NCBI RefSeq assembly: GCF_009858245.1
Contig: NZ_VMSB01000001.1
Span: 3,105,623-3,169,622, forward strand
Origin: Ornithinibacter aureus
GTDB taxonomy: Bacteria > Actinomycetota > Actinomycetes > Actinomycetales > Dermatophilaceae
Length of the DNA stretch: 64,000 bases
Direction: 5' to 3'
Shown here: positions 55,863 to 64,000 of the stretch, one piece after another
How positions within the stretch are numbered: the stretch's first letter is position 1
How the letters are laid out: every line of letters begins with the position of its first letter
Notes under the pieces: generated by a model
Databases searched by the model: none
What the model was told of the DNA's origin: nothing
What the model saw: only the letters and a program-made list of their open reading frames with translations
Translations under genes and position numbers: made by a program

Positions 55863-56592
55863 CGGGGGCACTCAGGGCGAGCGAGGCGGCCACGAAGTGC
55901 GACCCGAACGCCAGGATCGTGAGCGTGTGGAAGACCTCGTGGAAGCCGAACCAGCGCGGTGAGATGTCCGGCTTCTTCGTGCCGTAGACGATGGCGCCGG
56001 CGCTGTAGAGGGCTCCACCGATGACGATCCACGTCATGACCGCGGCGCCGGCGTGCTCGAGCAGCGGCCCGAAGTAGAAGACCGCCACCCAGCCGAGCAT
56101 CACGTACGCCGGGACGTACAGCCAGCGCGGAGCGTGCGACCAGAACACCCGGAACAGCACCCCGATGATCGCGCCGGCCCAGACGATGGTGAGCATGTGG
56201 CGGGCCTGGTCCGGGGGTAGGAGCAGGGCGAACGGCGTGTAGGTGCCGGCGATGATGAGGAAGATGTTCGAGTGGTCGAAGCGCCGCAGGAACGCCCCCA
56301 TGCGCGGAGACCACGTCCCGCGGTGGTAGACGGCCGAGGTGCCGAACAGCAGCACCGCGGTGCCGCCGAAGATCGCCGCCGAGACCTTGCCGGTCGTCGT
56401 CGTTGCCAGGACCACGAGCACGATCCCGGCGATCAGCGCCACCGGCACCATGCCGGCGTGCAGCCAGCCGCGCAGCTTGGGCTTCACGTGGTCGAAGGCG
56501 GCCTCGACGCGCTGCTCGAGCTCTTCGACCCGCTGTTCGAGGGCCTCGCGACGGCTCTGGTCCGGGGTCGCGGGCGGGTCCAGCGGAGTCAT
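55858..56592 (-). CDS. Hemolysin III family protein (PAQR/YqfA type)
   Basis: 244 residues. A 25-residue heptad-like coil (RREALEQRVEELEQRVEAAF) precedes seven membrane helices. The family's metal site is visible: SAVYHRGTW with His and Arg, FDHSNIFLIIAGTYTPF, and FGFHEVFHTLTILAFGSHF near the C terminus. Such proteins adjust membrane lipid fluidity or act as ceramidase-like hydrolases. ATG 56592 follows a TAAATT box within nine bases, so the transcript may be nearly leaderless. A palindrome lies just upstream of it. Confidence 0.9.
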   Translation of the reverse strand: MTPLDPPATPDQSRREALEQRVEELEQRVEAAFDHVKPKLRGWLHAGMVPVALIAGIVLVVLATTTTGKVSAAIFGGTAVLLFGTSAVYHRGTWSPRMGAFLRRFDHSNIFLIIAGTYTPFALLLPPDQARHMLTIVWAGAIIGVLFRVFWSHAPRWLYVPAYVMLGWVAVFYFGPLLEHAGAAVMTWIVIGGALYSAGAIVYGTKKPDISPRWFGFHEVFHTLTILAFGSHFVAASLALSAPA

Positions 56593-56603
56593 GGGTCGAA
56601 TTT

Positions 56604-56623
56604 AACTTACGCGCGCGTAGGTT
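56604..56623. promoter_or_regulatory. Candidate operator upstream of hemolysin III
   Basis: AACTTACGCG-CGCGTAGGTT is a 20-bp inverted repeat with one mismatched pair, overlapping the promoter region of the hemolysin III gene. Such a palindrome fits a TetR-type dimer. The remaining 180 bp to uppS show no gene. Confidence 0.5.
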
Positions 56624-56802
56624 GGCGAGCCGCGAACCCGTGACTCTCGACGCAGGCCGGGACGGGAACACCATTGCCTCGCCGCCCGTTCTGGGCCCGG
56701 CACACCCCGCTACCCTCCGCAAGAAGGCCCCCTGCGGGAGTAGCGTGACCCTGTCGTCCGCGAGACCGCGACGGCCGGGCGGTGATGGAGAGGCAGGCGA
56801 GC

Positions 56803-57564
56803 ATGGCGCTGAGTGACGTGCTCTACGCGGCATACGCGCGCCGCCTGCTGCGTGAGCTCGAGCCGTCCTCGGTGCCGCGCCACGTCGGGGTCATGCTCGA
56901 CGGCAACCGTCGGTGGGCCCGGGCCCGCGGTGCCGGAGCCAGTGAGGGTCACCAGGCAGGCGCCGACAACATCGAGAACCTGCTCTCCTGGTGCGACGAG
57001 GTCGGCGTCGACGTCGTCACGCTGTGGCTGCTGTCCACCGACAACCTCAACCGGCCCGAGGACGAGCTGCGGCCACTGCTCGGCATCATCGAGGCAGCCG
57101 TCGACACACTGGCGGCCACCCACCGCTGGCGGATCCATCCCGTGGGTGCCCTCGACCTGCTGCCGGCGCCGACCGCTGCGCGGCTGAAGGCGGCCGAGGA
57201 CCGCACGAGAGACGTCGACGGGATGCTCGTCAACGTCGCCGTCGGCTACGGCGGGCGACGTGAGATCGCGGATGCCGTGCGCTCGCTGTTGCAGCAGCAG
57301 GCCGCCATGGGGACGAGCATCGAGGAGCTCGCCGAGGTCATCGACGTCGAGCACATCGCCGAACACCTCTACACCAAGGGTCAGCCCGACCCGGACCTCG
57401 TGATCCGCACGTCAGGGGAGCAGCGGCTCGGCGGGTTCCTGCTCTGGCAGAGCGCGCACAGCGAGTTCTACTTCTGCGAGGCCTACTGGCCCGACTTCCG
57501 CAAGGTCGACTTCCTGCGCGCCCTGCGCGCCTACGGCGAGCGGCACCGAAGGTTTGGCTCCTGA
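56803..57564 (+). CDS. uppS: Isoprenyl (cis-prenyl) diphosphate synthase
   Basis: The enzyme adds isopentenyl units in cis to make the polyprenyl carrier for cell-wall synthesis. 253 residues. The catalytic Asp33 is in VGVMLDGNRRWARARG; LWLLSTDNLNRPEDEL, VNVAVGYGGRREI and PDLVIRTSGEQRLGGFLLWQSAHSEFYF are family signatures. ATG 56803 is preferred; GTG 56782 would add seven residues. Actinobacteria often have two such enzymes of different chain length, and this one could be the shorter-chain type. Confidence 0.92.
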   Translation: MALSDVLYAAYARRLLRELEPSSVPRHVGVMLDGNRRWARARGAGASEGHQAGADNIENLLSWCDEVGVDVVTLWLLSTDNLNRPEDELRPLLGIIEAAVDTLAATHRWRIHPVGALDLLPAPTAARLKAAEDRTRDVDGMLVNVAVGYGGRREIADAVRSLLQQQAAMGTSIEELAEVIDVEHIAEHLYTKGQPDPDLVIRTSGEQRLGGFLLWQSAHSEFYFCEAYWPDFRKVDFLRALRAYGERHRRFGS

Positions 57565-57726
57565 CACGCCCCCCGGCATCCCAAACATCACACGAGCCAC
57601 GCCAGCCACACCCGTCACGACATCGCGCAGAATTCACCTCAACACGCCCGGCCGCGTGCGTGGGGACGCGGGGGAGGCAGTCGTAGCGTCGAGAGCACTG
57701 CAGCCCCGCACCCCTCAGGAGCGACC

Positions 57727-59064
57727 ATGGCCTCGAGTACCCGACCGGCACCGTCAGCACGCCAGGGGGAGGAGCCGCGTCGCACGTACGTGCTCGACAC
57801 CTCGGTGCTGCTGTCCGACCCGCGCGCGATCACCCGCTTCAAGGAGCACGAGGTGGTGCTGCCGGTGGTCGTCGTCACCGAACTCGAGGCCAAGCGCAAC
57901 CACCCCGAGCTCGGCTACTTCGCCCGCACGTCCCTGCGGATGCTCGACGACCTGCGGATCTCCGCCGGTCGGCTCGACGCTCCCGTGCCGATCGGCGACC
58001 AGGGCGGCACCGTGCGCATCGAGCTCAACCACACGGATGCCGCGTCGTTGCCCGCGGGCTTTCGCCTCGGCGACAACGACACCCGCATCCTCGCGGTGGC
58101 GCGCAACCTGGCCAACGAGGGGCGGCTCGTCACGATCGTGAGCAAGGACCTGCCGATGCGGGTCAAGGCCTCGGCGTGCGGCCTCGAGGCGGAGGAGTAC
58201 CGGGCCGAGCTCGCGGTCGAGTCGGGGTGGACCGGGATGGCCGAGCTCGAGGTCACCGTCGAGGAGATGGACCACCTCTACGAGTACGGCCGGCTCGAGA
58301 GCGTCGCCGCGGCCGAGTTCCCCTGCCACACCGGGCTCACCGTGCTCTCGCCCCGCGGCTCGGCGCTGGGGCGCGTGGGGCCCGACAAGCAGGTGCGCCT
58401 GGTGCGCGGTGACCGTGACGCGTTCGGCCTGCACGGTCGCAGCGCCGAGCAACGCATCGCGCTCGACCTGCTCATGGACCCCGACATCGGCATCGTCAGC
58501 CTCGGTGGCCGTGCCGGCACGGGCAAGTCAGCCCTCGCCCTGTGCGCCGGGATCGAGGCCGTCATGGAGCGGCGCCAGCAGCGCAAGGTCGTCGTCTTCC
58601 GGCCGCTGTACGCGGTGGGCGGGCAGGAGCTCGGCTACCTTCCCGGTGACGCCGCCGAGAAGATGAGCCCGTGGGGGCAGGCTGTCTTCGACACCCTCTC
58701 CGCCGTCGTGTCGCGCGAGGTGGTCGAGGAGATCCTCGACCGCGGGATGCTCGAGGTGCTGCCGCTCACCCACATCAGGGGCCGGTCCCTGCACGACGCG
58801 TTCGTCATCGTCGACGAGGCCCAGAGCCTGGAGCGCAACGTGCTGCTCACCGTGCTCTCGCGCATCGGCCAGAACTCCCGCGTCGTACTGACCCATGACG
58901 TGGCGCAGCGCGACAACCTTCGGGTGGGCCGTCACGACGGGGTCGTCGCGGTGGTGGAGGCGCTCAAGGGTCACCCGCTCTTCGCCCACGTGACGCTCAC
59001 GCGGTCCGAGCGCAGCCCCATCGCCGCGCTCGTCACCGACCTCCTGGAGGACATCGACGTCTGA
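57727..59064 (+). CDS. PhoH-family protein with N-terminal PIN domain
   Basis: 445 residues. The PIN nuclease-like domain (about 18-165) has [11 protein letters not shown] with Asp24 and later acidic residues in [15 protein letters not shown]. The PhoH ATPase/helicase domain (about 230-440) has [13 protein letters not shown] (Lys267) and [14 protein letters not shown] as Walker B. The fusion is the PhoH2 type, thought to unwind and cut RNA. ATG 57727 has Shine-Dalgarno aggag. It is separate from uppS (162 bp). Confidence 0.93.
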   Translation: MASSTRPAPSARQGEEPRRTYVLDTSVLLSDPRAITRFKEHEVVLPVVVVTELEAKRNHPELGYFARTSLRMLDDLRISAGRLDAPVPIGDQGGTVRIELNHTDAASLPAGFRLGDNDTRILAVARNLANEGRLVTIVSKDLPMRVKASACGLEAEEYRAELAVESGWTGMAELEVTVEEMDHLYEYGRLESVAAAEFPCHTGLTVLSPRGSALGRVGPDKQVRLVRGDRDAFGLHGRSAEQRIALDLLMDPDIGIVSLGGRAGTGKSALALCAGIEAVMERRQQRKVVVFRPLYAVGGQELGYLPGDAAEKMSPWGQAVFDTLSAVVSREVVEEILDRGMLEVLPLTHIRGRSLHDAFVIVDEAQSLERNVLLTVLSRIGQNSRVVLTHDVAQRDNLRVGRHDGVVAVVEALKGHPLFAHVTLTRSERSPIAALVTDLLEDIDV

Positions 59065-59211
59065 GCGCCACCAGCGCTGCGGGTCGTGCGATTTCGTCCA
59101 GCACGGTCGGACCCCGTAGGCTTGTGTCTCGATTCGGTAACGACGTGAGTGCTCCACCGGCTGCGTTCAGCCCCCTGAGCATCTCCCGCACGAGAGGTCC
59201 CCTGCCTGCCC

Positions 59212-59946
59212 ATGGCTCGCTACACCGCGCGTCACGCGCCTCGCCATGCGGCCGCGCTCCCCGAGCGCAGTGGTCTGCGCCGCGCCCTCGCGGCGACTGC
59301 GACGCGCCCCGTGCTGGCCAGTGGGGCAGTGGCTGCGGTGCTCGCCGGGAGCGCCCTCGTGGTCTCGGTCGGGGAGGACCAGGCCCGTGCCGAGGCGATG
59401 ACCTTCGCGGTCGACGGGCTCACCGAGCAGACCTCGACCGAGCAGCTCGCGGCTGAGGAAGAGGATGCCGCTCGCGTCGCCACCGCGCGCACCGACACCA
59501 ACGCCGCCCGGTCGGCCGTCGCGGCCCGTGACGCCGAACGAGCGCGCCTGGCAGCGGCCAAGGCCTTGGCCGCGCGTCAGGCCAAGGCGAAGGCGGCCGC
59601 CCGTGCGGCCGAGCGCAAGCGCATCGTCGCCAACGCCAAGAAGGACCCGAAGGCCGCAGCGCGCCAGCTCATGCCGGAGTACGGCTTCGGTGCGGGCCAG
59701 TGGTCCTGCCTGGACCGCCTGTGGATCGGCGAGAGCGGCTGGAAGTGGAACGCCGAGAACCCGTCATCCGGCGCCTACGGCATCCCGCAGTCCCTCCCGG
59801 CCCGCAAGATGGCGACCATGGGTGATGACTACCGCACCAACCCGGTGACCCAGATCCGGTGGGGGCTGGACTACATCAAGAAGGCGTACGGCACCCCGTG
59901 CAACGCCCTCAGCAAGTGGAACAGCCGCTCCCCGCACTGGTACTGA
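59212..59946 (+). CDS. Secreted lytic-transglycosylase-like protein
   Basis: 244 residues. A long twin-part signal region (basic residues 1-26, hydrophobic PVLASGAVAAVLAGSALVVSV) leads to an Ala/Arg/Lys-rich coiled coil (about 80-150). The C-terminal 90 residues are a lysozyme-like fold: LMPEYGFGAGQWSCLDRLWIGESGWKWNAENPSSGAYGIPQ contains the catalytic-type Glu in GESGW, followed by QIRWGLDYIKKAYGTPCNA. It probably cuts or remodels peptidoglycan. The 147-bp upstream region has a TAGGCT box at about 59116 but shows no recognisable c-di-AMP riboswitch. Confidence 0.85.
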   Translation: MARYTARHAPRHAAALPERSGLRRALAATATRPVLASGAVAAVLAGSALVVSVGEDQARAEAMTFAVDGLTEQTSTEQLAAEEEDAARVATARTDTNAARSAVAARDAERARLAAAKALAARQAKAKAAARAAERKRIVANAKKDPKAAARQLMPEYGFGAGQWSCLDRLWIGESGWKWNAENPSSGAYGIPQSLPARKMATMGDDYRTNPVTQIRWGLDYIKKAYGTPCNALSKWNSRSPHWY

Positions 59947-59949
59947 TCG

Positions 59950-60915
59950 TCAGATCTTGCGCAGCCGGATGCCGGTGACCGCGTGGTCCGCGCCCTTGCT
60001 CAGCACCAGTGTCGCGCGGTCCCGGGTCGGCAGGACGTTCTCGACGAGGTTCGGCTCGTTGATCTGCTCCCAGATCCGGCGCGCCGTGGCGACGGCCTCC
60101 TCGTCGCTGAGGGCCGCGTAGCGGTGGAAGTAGGACTTGGGATCGGCGAACGCGGTCTCGCGCAGGCGGAGGAACCGCTGCACGTACCAGGTGCGGATCT
60201 CCTCGACGGGGGCGTCGACGTAGACCGAGAAGTCGAAGTAGTCCGAGATCGCGCCGGTGCTCGTGCCGTCCGGGCGCACCTGTGGCGGCTGGAGGACGTT
60301 CAGGCCCTCGACGATGAGCACATCGGGCCGGCGCACCCGCACGGTCCCCGGAAGGACGTCGTACGTGAGGTGCGAGTACATCGGGGCCGGGACGGACGGC
60401 ATCCCCGACTTCACGTCGGCGATGAACGCGAGAAGGGCGCGGCGGTTGTACGACTCCGGGAAGCCCTTGCGCTGCAGCAGGCCCCGGCGCTCGAGCACGG
60501 CGTTGGGGTAGAGGAAGCCGTCGGTGGTGACGAGCTCGACCCGGGGGGTCTGCGGCCAGCGGCTCATCAGCTCCTTGAGGATGCGGGCCGTCGTCGACTT
60601 GCCGACCGCCACCGACCCGGCCACGCCGACGACGAACGGGACCCGGGTGGGCCGCTCGCCGAGGAACTCGCTGGTGGCCAGACGCAACCCGTGGGTGGCC
60701 TCGACGTAGAAGTGCAGCAGCCGCGACAGGGGGAGGTAGACCTCCTCGACCTCGCGCAGGTCGAGCCGATCACCCAGGCCGCGCAGCCGCGCGAGGTCGC
60801 GCTGCTCCAGGCTCATCGGGTGGTTCTCCCGCAACCTGGACCACGCGGCGCGGTCGAGGTCGACGTACGGCGTCGGCACCGTGGCTCGCTCCTGGGTGGC
60901 GCTCACCCGCGTCAT
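59950..60915 (-). CDS. coaA: Pantothenate kinase type I
   Basis: CoaA phosphorylates pantothenate, the first step of CoA synthesis. 321 residues. The P-loop is [64 protein letters not shown] and [11 protein letters not shown] are family signatures. ATG 60915 starts [20 protein letters not shown], fitting other actinobacterial proteins. It is divergent from glmS with 70 bp between starts. Confidence 0.95.
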   Translation of the reverse strand: MTRVSATQERATVPTPYVDLDRAAWSRLRENHPMSLEQRDLARLRGLGDRLDLREVEEVYLPLSRLLHFYVEATHGLRLATSEFLGERPTRVPFVVGVAGSVAVGKSTTARILKELMSRWPQTPRVELVTTDGFLYPNAVLERRGLLQRKGFPESYNRRALLAFIADVKSGMPSVPAPMYSHLTYDVLPGTVRVRRPDVLIVEGLNVLQPPQVRPDGTSTGAISDYFDFSVYVDAPVEEIRTWYVQRFLRLRETAFADPKSYFHRYAALSDEEAVATARRIWEQINEPNLVENVLPTRDRATLVLSKGADHAVTGIRLRKI

Positions 60916-60972
60916 TGTTGCGTATGCCGTGCCGCCTCCCGCCGCTGCGGCGCGCTGGGCTTCCGCTCGCAC

Positions 60973-60978
60973 TAGGGT
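60973..60978 (+). promoter_or_regulatory. Candidate -10 box of glmS (leaderless)
   Basis: TAGGGT ends seven bases before ATG 60986 and there is no Shine-Dalgarno, which suggests a leaderless transcript. Confidence 0.45.
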
Positions 60979-60985
60979 GGGGCGC

Positions 60986-62845
60986 ATGTGCGGAATCGTC
61001 GGCTACGTGGGCCGGACCATGGATGACACGGCTCTCAACGTCGTGATGGAAGGCCTGGCGAGGCTCGAGTACCGGGGCTACGACTCCGCGGGGGTGGCTC
61101 TGGTCACCGAGGACGGCGTCGCCACCGAGAAGCGGGCCGGCAAGCTCGAGAACCTGCGCTCGGCGCTGGAGGCGCACCCCCTGGCGCCGTCGCGCACCGG
61201 CATCGGGCACACCCGGTGGGCCACCCACGGCGGCCCGACCGACGGCAACGCCCACCCGCACCGTGGTGGGGACGGCAACCGCCTTGCGCTGATCCACAAC
61301 GGCATCATCGAGAACTTCCACGGCCTGAAGAAGCAGCTGCTCGCCGAGGGCGTGGAGTTCAGCTCCGAGACCGACACCGAGGTCGCCGCCAAGCTCGTCG
61401 GGCGTGAGTACGACCGCCTGGGCGACCTGACCGAGGCCATGCGGGCCGTGGTCAGCCGTCTCGAGGGTGCCTTCACGCTGCTGGCCGTGCACGCCGACAG
61501 CCCGGGGGTCGTCGTCGGTGCGCGGCGCAACAGCCCGCTCGTCGTCGGCCTCGGTGAGGACGCGAACTTCCTCGGCAGCGACGTCGCGGCCTTCATCGGC
61601 TACACCCGCCACGCGCTCGAGCTCGGTCAGGACCAGATCGTCACGATCACCCCGGACGGCTACGAGGTGATCGGCTTCGACGGCACCCCCGCCGACGGCA
61701 AGGCCTACGAGGTCACGTGGGATGCCGCGGCCGCCGAGAAGGGCGGCTACGAGACCTTCATGGAGAAGGAGATCCATGAGCAGCCGCACGCGGTCGCCGA
61801 CACCCTGCTCGGGCGCACGGACGACGAAGGTCGCCTCGTGCTCGACGAGGTGCGCATCTCCGAGGAGCAGCTCGGGCAGATCGACCGCATCGTCGTCGTC
61901 GCCTGTGGCACCGCCGCCTACTCGGGGATGGTCGCGAAGTACGCCATCGAGCACTGGACCCGGATCCCGGTCGAGGTTTCGCTGGCCCACGAGTTCCGGT
62001 ACAGCGACCCGATCGCCGACGCCCGCACCCTCGTGGTCTCCATCAGCCAGTCCGGGGAGACGATGGACACCCTGATGGCGGTCAAGCACGCCCGTGAACT
62101 GGGCGCGCTCACCCTGTCGATCTGCAACACCCACGGCTCGACCATTCCCCGTGAGTCCGATGCGGTGCTCTACACCCACGCGGGCCCGGAGGTCGCGGTC
62201 GCGTCGACCAAGGGGTTCTCGGCGCAGATCACCGCTGCCTACGTGCTCGGTCTCTACCTCGCGCAGATGCGCGGCGGTGAGCACGCGGTCAACGCCCAGG
62301 CGGTCATGCGTGAGCTGCGCAACCTGCCCGAGCACATCCAGACGGTGCTCGACCGCATGGACCGGGTCATCGAGATCGCCCGCTTCATGGCCGACAGCCG
62401 CTCGGTGCTCTTCCTCGGGCGCAACGTCGGCTACCCGATCGCGCTCGAGGGTGCGCTCAAGCTCAAGGAGATCGCCTACATCCACGCCGAGGGTTTCGCG
62501 GCCGGTGAGCTCAAGCACGGCCCGATCGCGCTCATCGAGCCCGGCCAGCCGGTGTTCATCGTGGTGCCCGGCCCGGACACCCCGCACGAGCTGCACAAGA
62601 AGGTCGTCTCCAACATCCAGGAGATCCGCGCTCGGGGCGCCCGCACGCTGGTCATCGCCGAGGACGGCGACGAGGACGTCGTGCCCTTCGCCGACGAGGT
62701 GATCCGGGTGCCCGCGACGTTGCCGCTGCTCATGCCGCTGCTGACGATCGTGCCGCTGCAGATCTTCGCCCTGCACCTGGCCACCGCGAAGGGGTTGGAC
62801 GTCGACCAGCCGCGCAACCTCGCCAAGAGCGTCACGGTTGAGTGA
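60986..62845 (+). CDS. glmS: Glutamine-fructose-6-phosphate aminotransferase
   Basis: GlmS makes glucosamine-6-phosphate, the first step to UDP-GlcNAc. 619 residues. Cys2 (MCGIVGYVG) is the glutaminase nucleophile; [24 protein letters not shown] and NGIIENF follow in the N-terminal domain. Two SIS domains form the synthase half, with [28 protein letters not shown] and the C-terminal AKSVTVE. The gene heads a run with acpS and nnr. Its partner GlmU is at 17348. No glmS ribozyme is visible. Confidence 0.97.
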   Translation: MCGIVGYVGRTMDDTALNVVMEGLARLEYRGYDSAGVALVTEDGVATEKRAGKLENLRSALEAHPLAPSRTGIGHTRWATHGGPTDGNAHPHRGGDGNRLALIHNGIIENFHGLKKQLLAEGVEFSSETDTEVAAKLVGREYDRLGDLTEAMRAVVSRLEGAFTLLAVHADSPGVVVGARRNSPLVVGLGEDANFLGSDVAAFIGYTRHALELGQDQIVTITPDGYEVIGFDGTPADGKAYEVTWDAAAAEKGGYETFMEKEIHEQPHAVADTLLGRTDDEGRLVLDEVRISEEQLGQIDRIVVVACGTAAYSGMVAKYAIEHWTRIPVEVSLAHEFRYSDPIADARTLVVSISQSGETMDTLMAVKHARELGALTLSICNTHGSTIPRESDAVLYTHAGPEVAVASTKGFSAQITAAYVLGLYLAQMRGGEHAVNAQAVMRELRNLPEHIQTVLDRMDRVIEIARFMADSRSVLFLGRNVGYPIALEGALKLKEIAYIHAEGFAAGELKHGPIALIEPGQPVFIVVPGPDTPHELHKKVVSNIQEIRARGARTLVIAEDGDEDVVPFADEVIRVPATLPLLMPLLTIVPLQIFALHLATAKGLDVDQPRNLAKSVTVE

Positions 62846-62851
62846 GCCGTC

Positions 62852-63229
62852 GTGATCGTCGGGGTGGGCATCGACGTCGTCGACGTGGCTCGCTTCGGTG
62901 CTGCGCTCGAGCGCACGCCATCCCTGCGTGATCGACTCTTCACGCCGCGCGAGCGCGAAATGGCGCTGAACTCCAAGGCGGCACGGTTCGCCGCGAAGGA
63001 GGCCCTGGCCAAGGCGCTCGGTGCCCCCGCCGGGATGCAGTGGCAGGACGCCGAGGTGCACCGCGGCCCCGACGGTCGCCCGCACTTCGAGGTAAGCGGA
63101 ACCGTCGACGCCCGGGTGCAGGCGTTGGGGATCACCTCGATCCACGTCTCCCTCTCGCACGACGCCGGGATCGCCTCCGCGGTGGTCGTCGCCGAGGGGT
63201 CAGGGGCCCCACTGGAGTCGTCGGCGTGA
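62852..63229 (+). CDS. acpS: Holo-[acyl-carrier-protein] synthase
   Basis: AcpS transfers 4'-phosphopantetheine from CoA to acyl carrier proteins. 125 residues from GTG 62852. Asp8 in [13 protein letters not shown] and Glu50 in [14 protein letters not shown] are the Mg ligands; [20 protein letters not shown] closes the fold. It is 6 bp after glmS and overlaps nnr by GTGA. Confidence 0.94.
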   Translation: MIVGVGIDVVDVARFGAALERTPSLRDRLFTPREREMALNSKAARFAAKEALAKALGAPAGMQWQDAEVHRGPDGRPHFEVSGTVDARVQALGITSIHVSLSHDAGIASAVVVAEGSGAPLESSA

Positions 63230-64000
63230 TCCGGGCGTGGTCGACGGATGCCGTGTACGACGCCGAGGCGGCGCTCATGGCCACGCTGCCAGACGGTGAG
63301 CTGATGGCCCGGGCGGTCGAGGGGCTGGCCCTCGTGGCGGCCGCGCGACTCCAGGAGTGCGACGGTGCGGCCGTCGCAGCACTCGTCGGGCCCGGCAACA
63401 ACGGCGCCGATGCCCTCTACGCGGTGGCCCGGCTCGCGGAGGCCGGCTGGAACGCGGTCGCCGTGCACGACGAGGTGGTGCACGACGGGGCACGCGCTGC
63501 CGCGGAGGCGGCCGGGGTCCTGCTCACGACCGACCCGGCAGCCCTGGCCGAGGCCGACGTGGTGCTCGACGGCATCCTCGGTATCGGGGCGCGCCCGGGC
63601 CTGCCGCCGTGGGCTGCTGCCTGGGTGGCCGCAGTGCCCGACACGGCCTACGTCATCGCGGTCGACCTGCCCTCGGGGCAGGACCCGATGGGTGGGGCGC
63701 TCGATCCCGACGGGGTCTTCGCCGACGAGACGGTGACCTTCTCGGTGCCCAAACCGGTGCACCTGCTGCCGCCCACCGAGCAGGCGTGCGGCATCCTCAC
63801 CGTCGTCGACATCGGGCTCGACCTGGCCGCCGATCCGGTGGTGCTGCGGCTCGACCACGACGACGTCGCAGCCCTGTGGCCGGTGCCGACACCGGCCGAT
63901 GACAAGTACTCGCGTGGCGTCGTCGGGGTCGTCGCCGGGGGCGAGGCGTACACGGGGGCTGCGGTGCTCGCCGTGACGGCCGCCGTCGAGTCCGGTGCCG
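63226..64000 (+). CDS. nnr: Bifunctional NAD(P)HX epimerase/dehydratase (cut by window edge)
   Basis: Nnr repairs hydrated NADH and NADPH. The visible 258 residues from GTG 63226 hold the YjeF N-terminal epimerase domain: [42 protein letters not shown] and [15 protein letters not shown], with [14 protein letters not shown] near its end. After a linker ([22 protein letters not shown]) the C-terminal dehydratase domain begins, but the window ends there. It overlaps acpS by 4 bp, a standard actinobacterial arrangement with glmS-acpS-nnr. Confidence 0.92.
   Translation, partial: MIRAWSTDAVYDAEAALMATLPDGELMARAVEGLALVAAARLQECDGAAVAALVGPGNNGADALYAVARLAEAGWNAVAVHDEVVHDGARAAAEAAGVLLTTDPAALAEADVVLDGILGIGARPGLPPWAAAWVAAVPDTAYVIAVDLPSGQDPMGGALDPDGVFADETVTFSVPKPVHLLPPTEQACGILTVVDIGLDLAADPVVLRLDHDDVAALWPVPTPADDKYSRGVVGVVAGGEAYTGAAVLAVTAAVESGA

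Noticed and set aside
59065-59211. ydaO-type c-di-AMP riboswitch before the muralytic gene
   Set aside because: The region is short and I could not find the conserved ydaO core sequences.

Overview
The window is a high-GC (roughly 70 % by eye) actinobacterial chromosome segment. Very dense genes, GTG starts, 4-bp ATGA/GTGA overlaps, apparently leaderless promoters, a mycothiol S-conjugate amidase (mca) and three predicted F420-dependent enzymes point to the Micrococcales. The gene order (L25-pth-mfd-mazG-eno-ftsB-DUF501-ppx and greA-mca-uppS-phoH-coaA-glmS-acpS-nnr) would fit a member of the Intrasporangiaceae; that family call is inference. Two ends are cut: a TetR-type regulator at position 1 and a bifunctional NAD(P)HX repair enzyme at position 64000.

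Layout. 1-8.9 kb: tRNA-Gln with decayed copies of its 3' end, two luciferase-like F420 oxidoreductases, a response regulator/histidine kinase pair, an acyl-CoA ligase, a DMT permease and uppP. 9-11.4 kb: a CNNM/CorC-type membrane protein broken by a frameshift, and a secreted beta-propeller protein. 11.8-17.1 kb: a complete fructose PTS locus (fruK, fruA, ptsH, ptsI), preceded by a short leader ORF. 17.3-34.9 kb: housekeeping block (glmU, prs, L25, pth, mfd, mazG, eno, ftsB, DUF501, ppx), with a pseudouridine catabolism operon (psuK with N-terminal HTH, psuG) inserted before eno. 35-36.7 kb: a repeat array, a PadR pseudogene, an unusual tRNA-Leu(UAA) and a Bax1-inhibitor-like protein. 37-48.7 kb: thiolase, RidA, SGNH hydrolase, methyltransferase, cystathionine beta-synthase, dienoyl-CoA reductase-like flavoprotein, a truncated DUF4353 protein, msrA and cystathionine gamma-synthase. 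48.7-64 kb: glmL-type reactivase, a drug-type ABC exporter, phzF, greA, mca, hemolysin III, uppS, phoH, a muralytic protein, coaA, glmS, acpS and nnr.

How the genes work together. fruK/fruA/ptsH/ptsI form a self-contained fructose uptake route from PEP to fructose-1,6-bisphosphate. GlmS and GlmU make UDP-GlcNAc, while UppS, UppP and the muralytic protein feed and remodel the cell wall. CBS and CGS make up a reverse/forward transsulfuration pair, and MsrA and Mca handle sulfur redox and mycothiol detoxification.

The most unusual content is non-coding. A 50-nt palindromic element, with one compensatory base-pair change between copies, lies about 51-53 bp upstream of both transsulfuration genes. 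A 34-bp element (outer GTMCC/GGKAC arms, inner GACC-WATW-GGTC) forms a 52-bp-period array next to the PadR pseudogene and recurs downstream of phzF. A third palindrome family shares a CAGCCACCTG core, one copy being a perfect 50-bp palindrome and another lying inside a coding sequence. The octamer GGATGCCG/CGGCATCC is strongly over-represented throughout. Several 5'-truncated or frameshifted genes sit beside these elements.
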